A stretch of DNA of 13,413 nt, from the NCBI GenBank assembly GCA_050480245.1, contig JBCNEQ010000081.1, one strand, 5' to 3'. Origin of the DNA: Anoxybacillus sp050480245 (GTDB lineage Bacteria > Bacillota > Bacilli > Bacillales > Anoxybacillaceae). The notes beneath the pieces are model-generated. The model saw only the letters and a program-made list of their open reading frames with translations, searched no databases and had not been told where the DNA came from. Below are positions 6,869-12,845 of the stretch, one piece after another. The position numbers were made by a program, and so were the translations under genes. Numbering within the stretch: position 1 is the first letter of the stretch; the number at the start of each line of letters is the position of its first letter.

Positions 6869-6884
6869 CGTTAGACGTCTAACG
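6869..6884. promoter_or_regulatory. 16-base perfect palindrome in the ptsG leader
   Basis: CGTTAGACGTCTAACG is an exact palindrome between the leader terminator and the ptsG start codon, about 75 bases before the ATG. It could be an operator for a dimeric repressor acting as a roadblock, or a short RNA hairpin or processing site. It does not fit the CcpA consensus, and I cannot name a regulator. Confidence 0.4.
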
Positions 6885-6908
6885 AATGTAAGCATTTGCA
6901 AATAAGAG

Positions 6909-7004
6909 AAAACAAAAAGGCATGAGCAAAGAACGACAGAAAAAGGGTATTATGTAACGACATTTTTCGTTACACCACTTTTTTCGCCTTCTTTACTCAT
7001 GCCT
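6909..7004 (-). terminator. Leader terminator of ptsG controlled by GlcT
   Basis: On the minus strand AGGCATGAG (7004-6996) pairs with CTCATGCCT (6926-6918), followed by TTTTGTTTT. The roughly 69-base interior holds a second stem, TGTAACGA (6974-6967) with TCGTTACA (6960-6953). The 5' arm overlaps the antiterminator, so the two structures exclude each other. Confidence 0.88.
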
Positions 7005-7018
7005 GATCGAATCAGTAA
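6993..7018 (-). promoter_or_regulatory. Ribonucleic antiterminator (RAT) bound by GlcT
   Basis: The lower stem TTACT (7018-7014) pairs with AGTAA (6997-6993), and an upper stem TGAT/ATCA encloses TCG. The GATTCGATCAGGCATGAG core matches the RAT of B. subtilis ptsG as I recall it. When active GlcT dimers hold this hairpin, the overlapping terminator cannot form and ptsG is transcribed. Its place directly upstream of ptsG and downstream of glcT fits. Confidence 0.9.
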
Positions 7019-7039
7019 CACGTAAAGATAAGTGCCCAT

Positions 7040-7885
7040 TTATTCATTTTTACCAGTTAACCGCTGCAAATGTAACGTTAAATATACGGCTTCGGCTTCA
7101 TCTACCGGAAGCTGCAACGTTTGCTGCATAATTTTTATGAGCTTCCACGACAAATTATAACATAGTGGGTACGTCTCTTTCAATATGTTCGACAATTTTT
7201 TTGGCTCTTCAATTTTTTCTCCTTTTTTCACGCGCTCGATCGCATAGCGCAAATGGCGAACAAACCGTAAATAATGAATGCTTTCGCGATCAATGCGAAT
7301 GTCGAGCTGTTCTTCGACGACGGAAACTAATCGAGAAATAAGCTGTGAATGTTGATTGACTTCCGATAATTGATGATTCGTTAGCGCGCTATGAATGTGT
7401 AAAGCAATAAAGCCAATTTCTCCTTCAGGGAGCTGAATGTGTAACCGTTCGTTCAACATGTTTACGACTTCGGTTGCCACATCATACTCGAGCGGATATA
7501 AGCTTTTTGTCTCGACTAAAAACGGATTTTTAATGTCCATTCCTTGTTCTAACCGCTTGATCGCAAACAAAATATGGTCCGTTAACGCAACGTGAATATG
7601 TTCGTTTAACGGGCTGTTCGTTCGCTTGCGAATATGGTGAACGACGTCGTTCATTAAACCGATAAATTCTTCATCGACATGTGGCAACAATTTTTTATAT
7701 TGCTCTTGTTCCCGTTCATTTTTTAAAATAAACCATTTTTCGACGTCTTTTTGTTCAATGACGTCTCCTTTCTTTTTGCCAAAGCCAATTCCTTTGCCGA
7801 TCAACACAACTTCATCGTACGTTGGATGCGAGGCAATGAGCACGTTGTTGTTTAATACTTTTTCAATGCGAAACGATTGGTCCAC
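7040..7885 (-). CDS. glcT: GlcT transcription antiterminator (BglG/LicT family)
   Basis: GlcT binds the RAT in the ptsG leader and permits transcription when glucose is present. The protein has 281 residues in the family order. The RNA-binding CAT domain is at about 1-58 (MDQSFRIEKVLNNNVLIA). PRD1 (about 65-170) has H104 and H163, and PRD2 (about 175-281) has H211 and H272; these are the usual phosphorylation sites. From family knowledge, unused EIIGlc phosphorylates and inactivates GlcT when glucose is absent. The start is a GTG at 7885, set by AGGAG ten bases upstream. The gene lies directly upstream of ptsG in the same direction, separated by the leader switch. It appears to have its own promoter (7925-7953) with a possible catabolite-response site near the transcription start. 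Confidence 0.96.
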   Translation of the reverse strand: MDQSFRIEKVLNNNVLIASHPTYDEVVLIGKGIGFGKKKGDVIEQKDVEKWFILKNEREQEQYKKLLPHVDEEFIGLMNDVVHHIRKRTNSPLNEHIHVALTDHILFAIKRLEQGMDIKNPFLVETKSLYPLEYDVATEVVNMLNERLHIQLPEGEIGFIALHIHSALTNHQLSEVNQHSQLISRLVSVVEEQLDIRIDRESIHYLRFVRHLRYAIERVKKGEKIEEPKKLSNILKETYPLCYNLSWKLIKIMQQTLQLPVDEAEAVYLTLHLQRLTGKNE

Positions 7886-7901
7886 GTCTAGTTCGCTCCT
7901 T

Positions 7902-7915
7902 TAAAAACGTTTACA
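7902..7915 (-). promoter_or_regulatory. Possible catabolite-responsive element (cre) at the glcT promoter
   Basis: The minus strand reads TGTAAACGTTTTTA, which departs from the CcpA consensus TGWAANCGNTNWCA at one position (T for C at 13). It lies just downstream of the predicted -10 box, at the expected transcription start, where cre sites usually repress. It is a single sequence match, without independent support. Confidence 0.4.
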
Positions 7916-7924
7916 TTACTTTCA

Positions 7925-7953
7925 ATGTTACGAAACGAACAAAACCACGTCAA
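7925..7953 (-). promoter_or_regulatory. Predicted sigma-A promoter of glcT
   Basis: The minus strand has TTGACG (7953-7948) and TAACAT (7930-7925) with a 17-base spacer. That matches five of six and four of six bases of the -35 and -10 consensus. Transcription would start near 7918, leaving a short leader before the AGGAG at 7900-7896. Confidence 0.6.
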
Positions 7954-8014
7954 TGGAAATGCGCTGTTTTTTGTCAAGACAGCTGTGAATGTTTTTGTCA
8001 AAAAGGCGTTTCGG

Positions 8015-8043
8015 TTGCACAAACGCATTTGTTCGATTAAACT
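8015..8043 (+). promoter_or_regulatory. Weak candidate promoter of the HAD phosphatase gene
   Basis: TTGCAC (8015-8020) and TAAACT (8038-8043) are 17 bases apart, about 35 bases before the start codon at 8079. The match is only three of six and four of six. Other pairings ending at TATAGA (about 8053) are no better. Confidence 0.3.
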
Positions 8044-8078
8044 TTTGTTTAGTATAGAAATGGAAGGAGTTTGCCATC

Positions 8079-8882
8079 ATGATTCAACTCATTGTTACCG
8101 ATTTAGACGGAACGTTGCTCGGTTACGACCGGCGCGTCAAAACGGAAGATCGCGAGGCGGTCGTTCGCGCCATTGCAAGCGGCATCGATTTTGCCGTTGC
8201 TTCGGGACGAATGGATAATGAAATTTTAGAAGTGTTAAAAGAGATCGGCCACGACGCGCACCGCATTAGTCAAAACGGCGCCTTTGTATACACGAACGAC
8301 CATCGTCTCCTTCATCGTAGCGCGTTTGATCCAGCCGTTGCGCGCGCCATTTACGAACAAGCGCGCAAACTAGAAGCGATTGTGCTTGTGTGCAACGAAC
8401 AAACGAGCTTTGTCGAAACAAAAACAGAACAAATCGAACAAATGAAAGCGCGGTTATTTTTCGATATTATCGAAAAGCGAAATATGATCGAAGCGATTGG
8501 TCGTGACATTTCTCCATCAAAAATTACCGTTATTGCTGAAGAAGACGTTGTCGCGCACTTTGAGCGATTCGTTCGTGAAACGTGGAAGCAAGATGTCGAT
8601 ACGTTTATTTCCGAACCTCGTTGTTTAGACATTATGCCAAAGCAAATCAGCAAAGGTGAAGCGCTCCGATTGCTAATGAATCATTTACAGCTGAAAGCAG
8701 AAGAAGTGGCTTGCTTCGGCGATTCGTTTAATGACATTCCGATGTTTCGCCTGACCCCACATAGTTTTGTCATGTCACATGCGCCCGAACAAGTGAAAAA
8801 AGAAGCACGCTATATCGTTTCTTCCGTTCATGAAGCCGTTGAAACCGTGCTTTCCATAAACGAAAAGATGCCTCAAACGTAA
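8079..8882 (+). CDS. HAD-superfamily hydrolase, Cof-type sugar phosphatase
   Basis: This is a 267-residue soluble phosphatase of the Cof/YidA-like HAD subfamily. Motif I is DLDGT with nucleophile D8 and acid/base D10. Motif II is the ASGR segment near 47-50. Motif III is the lysine in QISKGEAL. Motif IV is GDSFNDIPMF, which binds Mg2+. The length and the large insert between motifs II and III indicate a type-IIB cap. The start is supported by AAGGAG eight to nine bases upstream. The gene is divergent from glcT. A sugar-phosphate phosphatase next to the glucose PTS could relieve sugar-phosphate build-up, but this is inference from position. The substrate cannot be read from sequence. The stop codon lies in the loop of the terminator shared with the wall hydrolase gene. 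Confidence 0.9.
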   Translation: MIQLIVTDLDGTLLGYDRRVKTEDREAVVRAIASGIDFAVASGRMDNEILEVLKEIGHDAHRISQNGAFVYTNDHRLLHRSAFDPAVARAIYEQARKLEAIVLVCNEQTSFVETKTEQIEQMKARLFFDIIEKRNMIEAIGRDISPSKITVIAEEDVVAHFERFVRETWKQDVDTFISEPRCLDIMPKQISKGEALRLLMNHLQLKAEEVACFGDSFNDIPMFRLTPHSFVMSHAPEQVKKEARYIVSSVHEAVETVLSINEKMPQT

Positions 8883-8900
8883 GAGGCATCTTTTCGTTTA
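8857..8900. terminator. Bidirectional terminator between the HAD and NlpC/P60 genes
   Basis: TAAACGAAAAGATGCCTC (8857-8874) and GAGGCATCTTTTCGTTTA (8883-8900) are an exact 18-base inverted repeat with an eight-base loop. A/T tracts lie in both outer arms, so it can end transcripts from both convergent genes. The HAD stop codon (8880-8882) sits in the loop. Confidence 0.92.
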
Positions 8901-8905
8901 CATCA

Positions 8906-9727
8906 CTAAAATAAACGAACGGCTTTGACTGCTCGTGGTGCCCAATACGGCTTCATATTTGCAAATGCCACGCCTGTGCTTGTTGCCGCGTGCAATAACG
9001 TCTCGCTATCTACAACGATGGACACATGGTTAATGACACCATCGCCATCCGTATCAAAAAACATTAAATCGCCTTTGCGCACGCTCGCAAGCGGCACTTC
9101 TGTTCCAACCATCGCTTGTTCGCGCGATGTGCGCGGCAATGTAATACCATTTTCTCTATACACGCGCTGGGTAAACGATGAGCAATCAAAAACGTCTGTG
9201 CGCGTCGTTGGCGCTCCGAATAAGTATTTCGCCCCTACGTATTTTTTCCCTGTTTCAATGATCGCATCTGCTCGCTCTTCCCATGAAAGCGACACGTTAA
9301 TCGTTTGGCCAACGCGAATAAAATTCACGTTTGTAATCGTTGGATTTAGTGCGAGTAAATCGTTTAACGTCACATTAAATTTTCTAGCAATCGTCGACAA
9401 TGTGTCGCCTGGTTGGACGATATACGATTTACTCGCGCTATTTGTCGGCCCTGTTGATGCCGGTCTCGGCGATATAAGTTGGCTTGTTGTATTTGCTGTA
9501 TTTGTTGTGTTTGTTTTCGGTACTGTTAACGTTTGGCCAACGTAAATGCGGTTTACGTCTGTAATCGTCGGGTTTAGTTCAAGAAGGCGTGTAATGGTCG
9601 TATTATACTGCCGTGCGATCGTCGATAACGAATCGCCCGACTTAACTGTATATCGTGCCGCATCAACCGCTTTTTCCCCTAAAAATAACGTCGATAATAC
9701 CGCTCCAACTACAATCGTCTTTTTCAT
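8906..9727 (-). CDS. Secreted LysM-NlpC/P60 peptidoglycan endopeptidase
   Basis: This exported wall hydrolase probably cuts D-Glu to diaminopimelate bonds in peptidoglycan stem peptides, as LytF/CwlS-type enzymes do. It has 273 residues. A signal peptide covers about 1-23 and ends in VDA before ARYTVK. LysM 1 is at about 25-69 and LysM 2 at about 102-145, joined by a low-complexity Thr/Asn/Ser/Pro linker. The NlpC/P60 domain is at about 150-273 with catalytic C182 (FDCSSF), H234 (INHVSI) and H246 (LLHAATS). An acidic DTDGDG loop at 226-231 may bind Ca2+. The ATG at 9727 is chosen over the in-frame start 14 codons upstream because GGAAGGAG precedes it closely and the signal peptide begins there. 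It is a single-gene unit with its own promoter. Confidence 0.93.
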   Translation of the reverse strand: MKKTIVVGAVLSTLFLGEKAVDAARYTVKSGDSLSTIARQYNTTITRLLELNPTITDVNRIYVGQTLTVPKTNTTNTANTTSQLISPRPASTGPTNSASKSYIVQPGDTLSTIARKFNVTLNDLLALNPTITNVNFIRVGQTINVSLSWEERADAIIETGKKYVGAKYLFGAPTTRTDVFDCSSFTQRVYRENGITLPRTSREQAMVGTEVPLASVRKGDLMFFDTDGDGVINHVSIVVDSETLLHAATSTGVAFANMKPYWAPRAVKAVRLF

Positions 9728-9750
9728 CGTCCCAAACTCCTTCCTTTTTT

Positions 9751-9760
9751 GAAGCGCTTC
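9751..9760. promoter_or_regulatory. GAAGCGCTTC palindrome in the wall hydrolase leader
   Basis: A perfect 10-base palindrome lies between the predicted promoter and the ribosome binding site. It contains AAGCGCTT, the core of many CcpA cre sites, but the flanking bases depart from the consensus at about four positions. Its place just after the transcription start would suit a repressor. Confidence 0.3.
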
Positions 9761-9769
9761 CTTGTCCAT

Positions 9770-9798
9770 ATCATAACATGAAACTATTAATCTATTAA
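9770..9798 (-). promoter_or_regulatory. Predicted sigma-A promoter of the wall hydrolase gene
   Basis: The minus strand has TTAATA (9798-9793) and TATGAT (9775-9770) with a 17-base spacer, matching four of six and five of six consensus bases. Transcription would start near 9763 and the leader is short. Confidence 0.6.
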
Positions 9799-9884
9799 CC
9801 GTATATTTTCAAACTATTCTTCCACTAAATTGAAATAAGCATGTATGAAAATGAAAGGAAGATGTGAGATGCCTTATACATTCT

Positions 9885-9923
9885 AAGAAAAAGCTGACGG
9901 TTATTTTCCGCCAGCTTTTTCTT
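9885..9923 (-). terminator. Terminator of the mnh operon
   Basis: On the minus strand AAGAAAAAGCTGGCGG (9923-9908), which encodes the end of MnhG, pairs with CCGTCAGCTTTTTCTT (9900-9885) over 16 bases with one G-U pair. The T-rich 3' arm provides the U tract. The mnhG stop codon is in the loop. Confidence 0.85.
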
Positions 9924-10263
9924 TTAAATCATCACGAACCGTTCCTTCCCAGCGCGGCACGTTTGTGTAATACGCAGCGCGGCTAATGAGATGAGCCGCA
10001 ACAGGAGATGTCATAAAAATAAACACGATGCCAAGTAAAAGCCGTGAGTTAAATTCACCGTTTTCAAGCAAAAAGTGAAAAAATGCACCGAGTAAAATGC
10101 ACATCATGCCAAGCGTCGTGCTTTTGCTGATGGCATGGCTGCGCGTATATACATCCGGCAAACGAATCGCACCAACTGCCGACAAGAGCACGAGCACCGC
10201 TCCGAACAAAACAAGTGCTGCGACGAGCACATTACCGATCGCGATCACCACGTTCGATGACAA
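9901..10263 (-). CDS. mnhG: Na+/H+ antiporter subunit MnhG (MrpG)
   Basis: This small membrane subunit of the Mrp antiporter complex has up to 120 residues, about the usual size. It has three predicted membrane helices and the family signature GAIRLPDVYTRSHAISKS (about 31-48), then PVAAHLISRAAY near the end. It is required for the assembled complex rather than being a channel on its own. The start is ambiguous. TTG at 10263 gives the longest frame but touches the AAAGGGG upstream. GTG at 10251 (residue 5) has that AAAGGGG 12 bases away. Either start overlaps mnhF, so the genes are translationally coupled. It is the last gene of the operon, and its end forms half of the terminator stem. Confidence 0.93.
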   Translation of the reverse strand: MSSNVVIAIGNVLVAALVLFGAVLVLLSAVGAIRLPDVYTRSHAISKSTTLGMMCILLGAFFHFLLENGEFNSRLLLGIVFIFMTSPVAAHLISRAAYYTNVPRWEGTVRDDLKEKAGGK

Positions 10264-10510
10264 CCCCTTTCTCTAAAAACTTCGCAAACGCGACCGTACC
10301 GACAAACGCTAAAATACCGATGAGCAAAATGACGTCTAAAAACGCGCTCGTATTTAGCAGTATAGAAACGATCGCAACGATCCCAGCGAGCGTAATGCCC
10401 ATCGCATCTAGAGCAATCACTCGATCAGCAGCGCTTGGACCTTTGACAACGCGGTATAAAAAACCAACCATCGCTAAAGAAAGGATGACGAGGGCGATGT
10501 TTAACATCAT
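10232..10510 (-). CDS. mnhF: Na+/H+ antiporter subunit MnhF (MrpF)
   Basis: This is a 92-residue membrane subunit with three predicted helices, close to the length of B. subtilis MrpF. The cytoplasmic segment VVKGPSAADRVIALDAMG (about 21-38) is the family hallmark. The gene starts with two adjacent ATG codons (10510 and 10507). The first overlaps the mnhE stop as ATGA, and a GGTGAGC stretch upstream could serve as ribosome binding site. The gene overlaps mnhG at its 3' end. Confidence 0.95.
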   Translation of the reverse strand: MMLNIALVILSLAMVGFLYRVVKGPSAADRVIALDAMGITLAGIVAIVSILLNTSAFLDVILLIGILAFVGTVAFAKFLEKGVVIERGDRDR

Positions 10511-10983
10511 TTGCTCACCTCCATAATCGTTTTCTCAAACGATTGTTTAATGCTTTGAATCGCTTCGTGCACATCTGGGCTATTTAACGCGTGAATATAT
10601 AGCGTACTTCCATCATCTGATACATCTAAAACGAGCGTACCTGGCGTGAGCGTAATGAGCATCGCTAACACTGTAATTTCCCATTCTTTTTTTAATTGTG
10701 TCGGCAAAGCAAAAATGGCAGGTTGAATCGTTAACGAACGTTGCATAACGACTTTCGCTACGGCGATGTTTGATAAAATGAGCTCTTTGAAAAAAATGAA
10801 CAGCAATTTGATGATGACAAACACCGGAACGAGATAAAAGCGCGAATGGAAAAAGCGACGCAAGATGAAAATGATAAACAGCCCGATCATGTACCCGACA
10901 AGAAATGACGCTCCGTCAAACGAAACTGTTAAAAACATCCATACGAACGCTAAAATGACGTTTAATAAAATTTGAAATGCCAT
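10507..10983 (-). CDS. mnhE: Na+/H+ antiporter subunit MnhE (MrpE)
   Basis: The protein has 158 residues, the same length I recall for B. subtilis MrpE. The N-terminal half holds hydrophobic membrane segments (about 1-70). The C-terminal half is a soluble domain with the conserved LTPGTLVLDVSDDGSTLYIH region (about 113-132) typical of this subunit. Translation starts at the ATG at 10983, with AAGGAG nine bases upstream inside the end of mnhD. It overlaps mnhF by four bases. The subunit belongs to the membrane complex; its own chemical role is not settled in the family. Confidence 0.95.
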   Translation of the reverse strand: MAFQILLNVILAFVWMFLTVSFDGASFLVGYMIGLFIIFILRRFFHSRFYLVPVFVIIKLLFIFFKELILSNIAVAKVVMQRSLTIQPAIFALPTQLKKEWEITVLAMLITLTPGTLVLDVSDDGSTLYIHALNSPDVHEAIQSIKQSFEKTIMEVSK

Positions 10984-10988
10984 GTTCT

Positions 10989-12461
10989 CTACTCCTTTAA
11001 CACCGCTTCAATGTACATACTCGGATCGACTAACACGTTTACTGCGTCGAGAACAAATGGACGAACAAATTCGATGCCGATGCCGTATGCAACAGATAAA
11101 ACAAGTAAAAACAACACCGGAAACAATCGTCCGTCTACTTGCTTTTGTTCAAATCCTTTTTTCTCGCCCCAAAAACCGTTCATAAATATTTTCATAACCG
11201 AATATAGCACAAGCAAACTCGACAGTAAGATAACGATCGCTTCAAAGATGAGTTGCGCATCGAAGCTTGCTTTTACAATGAGCAACTTTCCGATAAATCC
11301 GCTAAGCGGCGGAATGCCCGCAAGCGACAATGCAGCGATGAAAAATGACCACCCAAGCAGCGGATAAGACGACATTAACCCCGAAAATGAACGAATGTTA
11401 TTTGAACTAGTGATGGAAAAAACAATACCGACTAGTAAAAATAATGTTGCTTTCATGACCATATCTTGCAACATGTAAAAAATCGTTCCTTCTAAACTTT
11501 CTGGCGTCATCATCGCTACCCCAAAAATCATAACGCCGACTGCAACGATAATGTTGTAAATGACGATATAGCGCATATCGTTATATGCAACTGCTCCAAT
11601 GACACCGATGACGATCGTGCCGAGCGCAAGCCAAGCGAGCAACGTATGCGTGTAGCCGACATCACTCGTAAATAAAAGCGTAAACGTGCGCAAAATCGAG
11701 TACACACCAACCTTTGTCAACAAACCTCCAAACAAGGCTAATACCGGGGTAGGCGGGGCGTAATAGGCTGCTGGAAGCCAAAAATATAGCGGAAAAATCG
11801 CTCCCTTTAAACCAAATACGATGATAAACAATACCGCAATAACCGTTAAAATAGGCGACATTCCTATTTCGCTTATACGCTCCGCTAAATGCGCCATATT
11901 TAACGTACCTGTTACTCCATATAAATACGCGACTCCAACGACAAATAGCGCCGAAGAAATAACGTTCACAAGCGTATATTTCATCGTTTCACGCAGTTGT
12001 ATTTTCGTGCCTCCGAGCACAAACAGCACGTAAGACGACATAAGCATCACTTCAAAAAAGACGAACAAGTTGAACAAATCACCTGTCGTAAACGCCCCAT
12101 TCACACCGACGATTAAAAATTGAAAAAATGAATAGTAATAAAACGTCTCTCTCTTATGCCCAATCGCATAAAAAGAATATAGTAAACAAGCGAGCGCGAT
12201 GATGCTCGTCGTCAATACGAGCAAAGCGGACAGCGAATCAGACACGAGCGTAATACCAAATGGCGCGGGCCAATTTCCGACGTTTAACGTTTGAATGCCG
12301 TCTGTATGCACACGATAAAGCAAGGCGCTGCTTGCGACGACTAAACTCATCGTTGCAAGCGCAGAGACAGCGCGTTGCCAAAAAACGTGCTTCGGAAAAA
12401 AAATAAGAATGATTGCTGTGACAAGCGGAATGAGAATAGGCAAAAGCAGAAGGTTATTCAT
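10989..12461 (-). CDS. mnhD: Na+/H+ antiporter subunit MnhD (MrpD)
   Basis: This 490-residue polytopic membrane protein is homologous to the proton-pumping NuoN/NuoM/NuoL subunits of complex I. With MrpA it is thought to form the ion-translocating part of the antiporter. Many hydrophobic helices are visible. FNLFVFFEVMLMSSYVL (about 129-145) holds the conserved glutamate of the proton path, and LTKVGVYSILR (near 245-255) holds the conserved lysine. GIPPLSGFIGKLLI (about 383-396) is the usual late helix motif. The length is normal and there is no break. The ATG at 12461 overlaps mnhC by eight bases, with GGGAG just upstream. Confidence 0.96.
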   Translation of the reverse strand: MNNLLLLPILIPLVTAIILIFFPKHVFWQRAVSALATMSLVVASSALLYRVHTDGIQTLNVGNWPAPFGITLVSDSLSALLVLTTSIIALACLLYSFYAIGHKRETFYYYSFFQFLIVGVNGAFTTGDLFNLFVFFEVMLMSSYVLFVLGGTKIQLRETMKYTLVNVISSALFVVGVAYLYGVTGTLNMAHLAERISEIGMSPILTVIAVLFIIVFGLKGAIFPLYFWLPAAYYAPPTPVLALFGGLLTKVGVYSILRTFTLLFTSDVGYTHTLLAWLALGTIVIGVIGAVAYNDMRYIVIYNIIVAVGVMIFGVAMMTPESLEGTIFYMLQDMVMKATLFLLVGIVFSITSSNNIRSFSGLMSSYPLLGWSFFIAALSLAGIPPLSGFIGKLLIVKASFDAQLIFEAIVILLSSLLVLYSVMKIFMNGFWGEKKGFEQKQVDGRLFPVLFLLVLSVAYGIGIEFVRPFVLDAVNVLVDPSMYIEAVLKE

Positions 12462-12786
12462 CTCCCTTCATCCCTTCTATATGATCTGTTCCAATTTCTT
12501 GGTACGAACGGTATGCCAACACTAAGAAAAACGCTGTTACCCCAAAACTAATGACGATCGCTGTTAAAATGAGTGCTTGCGGCAACGGATCGACGTATCG
12601 TGCCGCCTTCTCCCCTAAAAGCGGCGGCGCTCCAACTTTTAACCCCCCCATCGTTAACAATAAAAGATGGGCACCATGACTGAGCAAACCCGTCCCGATA
12701 ATAATGCGGAGCAAACTTTTGCTGAGCAACAAGTATGTCGCAGCGGTAAATAAACAACCGATGACGACAATCATAATCAGTTCCAT
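12454..12786 (-). CDS. mnhC: Na+/H+ antiporter subunit MnhC (MrpC)
   Basis: This 110-residue membrane protein resembles NuoK, with three predicted helices. It has the expected IIGTGLLSHGAHLLLLTMGG segment (about 30-49) and LPQALILTAIVISFGVTAF (about 68-86). The length is typical. In Mrp operons mnhA and mnhB precede it, but here the sequence just upstream of its ATG is the end of an iscB-bearing element. The ATG forms TAATG with a possible mnhB stop codon. There is no recognisable ribosome binding site in the 15 bases before it, so translation may have depended on coupling to mnhB and may now be weakened. The coding sequence itself is intact. Confidence 0.95.
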   Translation of the reverse strand: MELIMIVVIGCLFTAATYLLLSKSLLRIIIGTGLLSHGAHLLLLTMGGLKVGAPPLLGEKAARYVDPLPQALILTAIVISFGVTAFFLVLAYRSYQEIGTDHIEGMKGDE

Positions 12787-12812
12787 TAGTCACGAACACT
12801 TGCGCAAGGAAG

Positions 12813-12833
12813 CCCCTGCCTTAAGGCACGGGG
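12813..12833 (-). repeat. Right-end hairpin of the IscB element
   Basis: CCCCTGCC (12813-12820) pairs with GGCA-c-GGGG (12825-12833) around TTAA, with one bulged base. It lies 13 bases past the iscB stop codon, and on the minus strand it is followed by CTTCCTTGCGCAAG. The fold and flanks resemble the orphan hairpin at 1123-1174. Confidence 0.65.
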
Positions 12834-12845
12834 AGGAATTGCGCC

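Noticed and set aside
6885..6900. TGTAAGCATTTGCA as a cre site in the ptsG leader
   Set aside because: It misses the central CG and another consensus position, so it is too weak to call.
9484..9520. Possible tandem repeat or CRISPR-like repetition (TGTATTTG-type units)
   Set aside because: It encodes the Thr/Asn-rich linker between LysM domains. The units are short and irregular, with no spacers.
8925..9545. Plus-strand 206-residue open frame opposite the wall hydrolase gene
   Set aside because: It mirrors the LysM-NlpC/P60 gene, which has a signal peptide, domains and catalytic residues. The opposite frame shows none of these.
9728..9769. Upstream start of the wall hydrolase at 9769
   Set aside because: It would overlap the predicted promoter and add charged residues before the signal peptide. 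GGAAGGAG supports 9727.
12548..12799. Alternative 83-residue minus frame over mnhC
   Set aside because: It is out of frame with mnhC, is not hydrophobic in a membrane pattern, and overlaps a clear MrpC protein.
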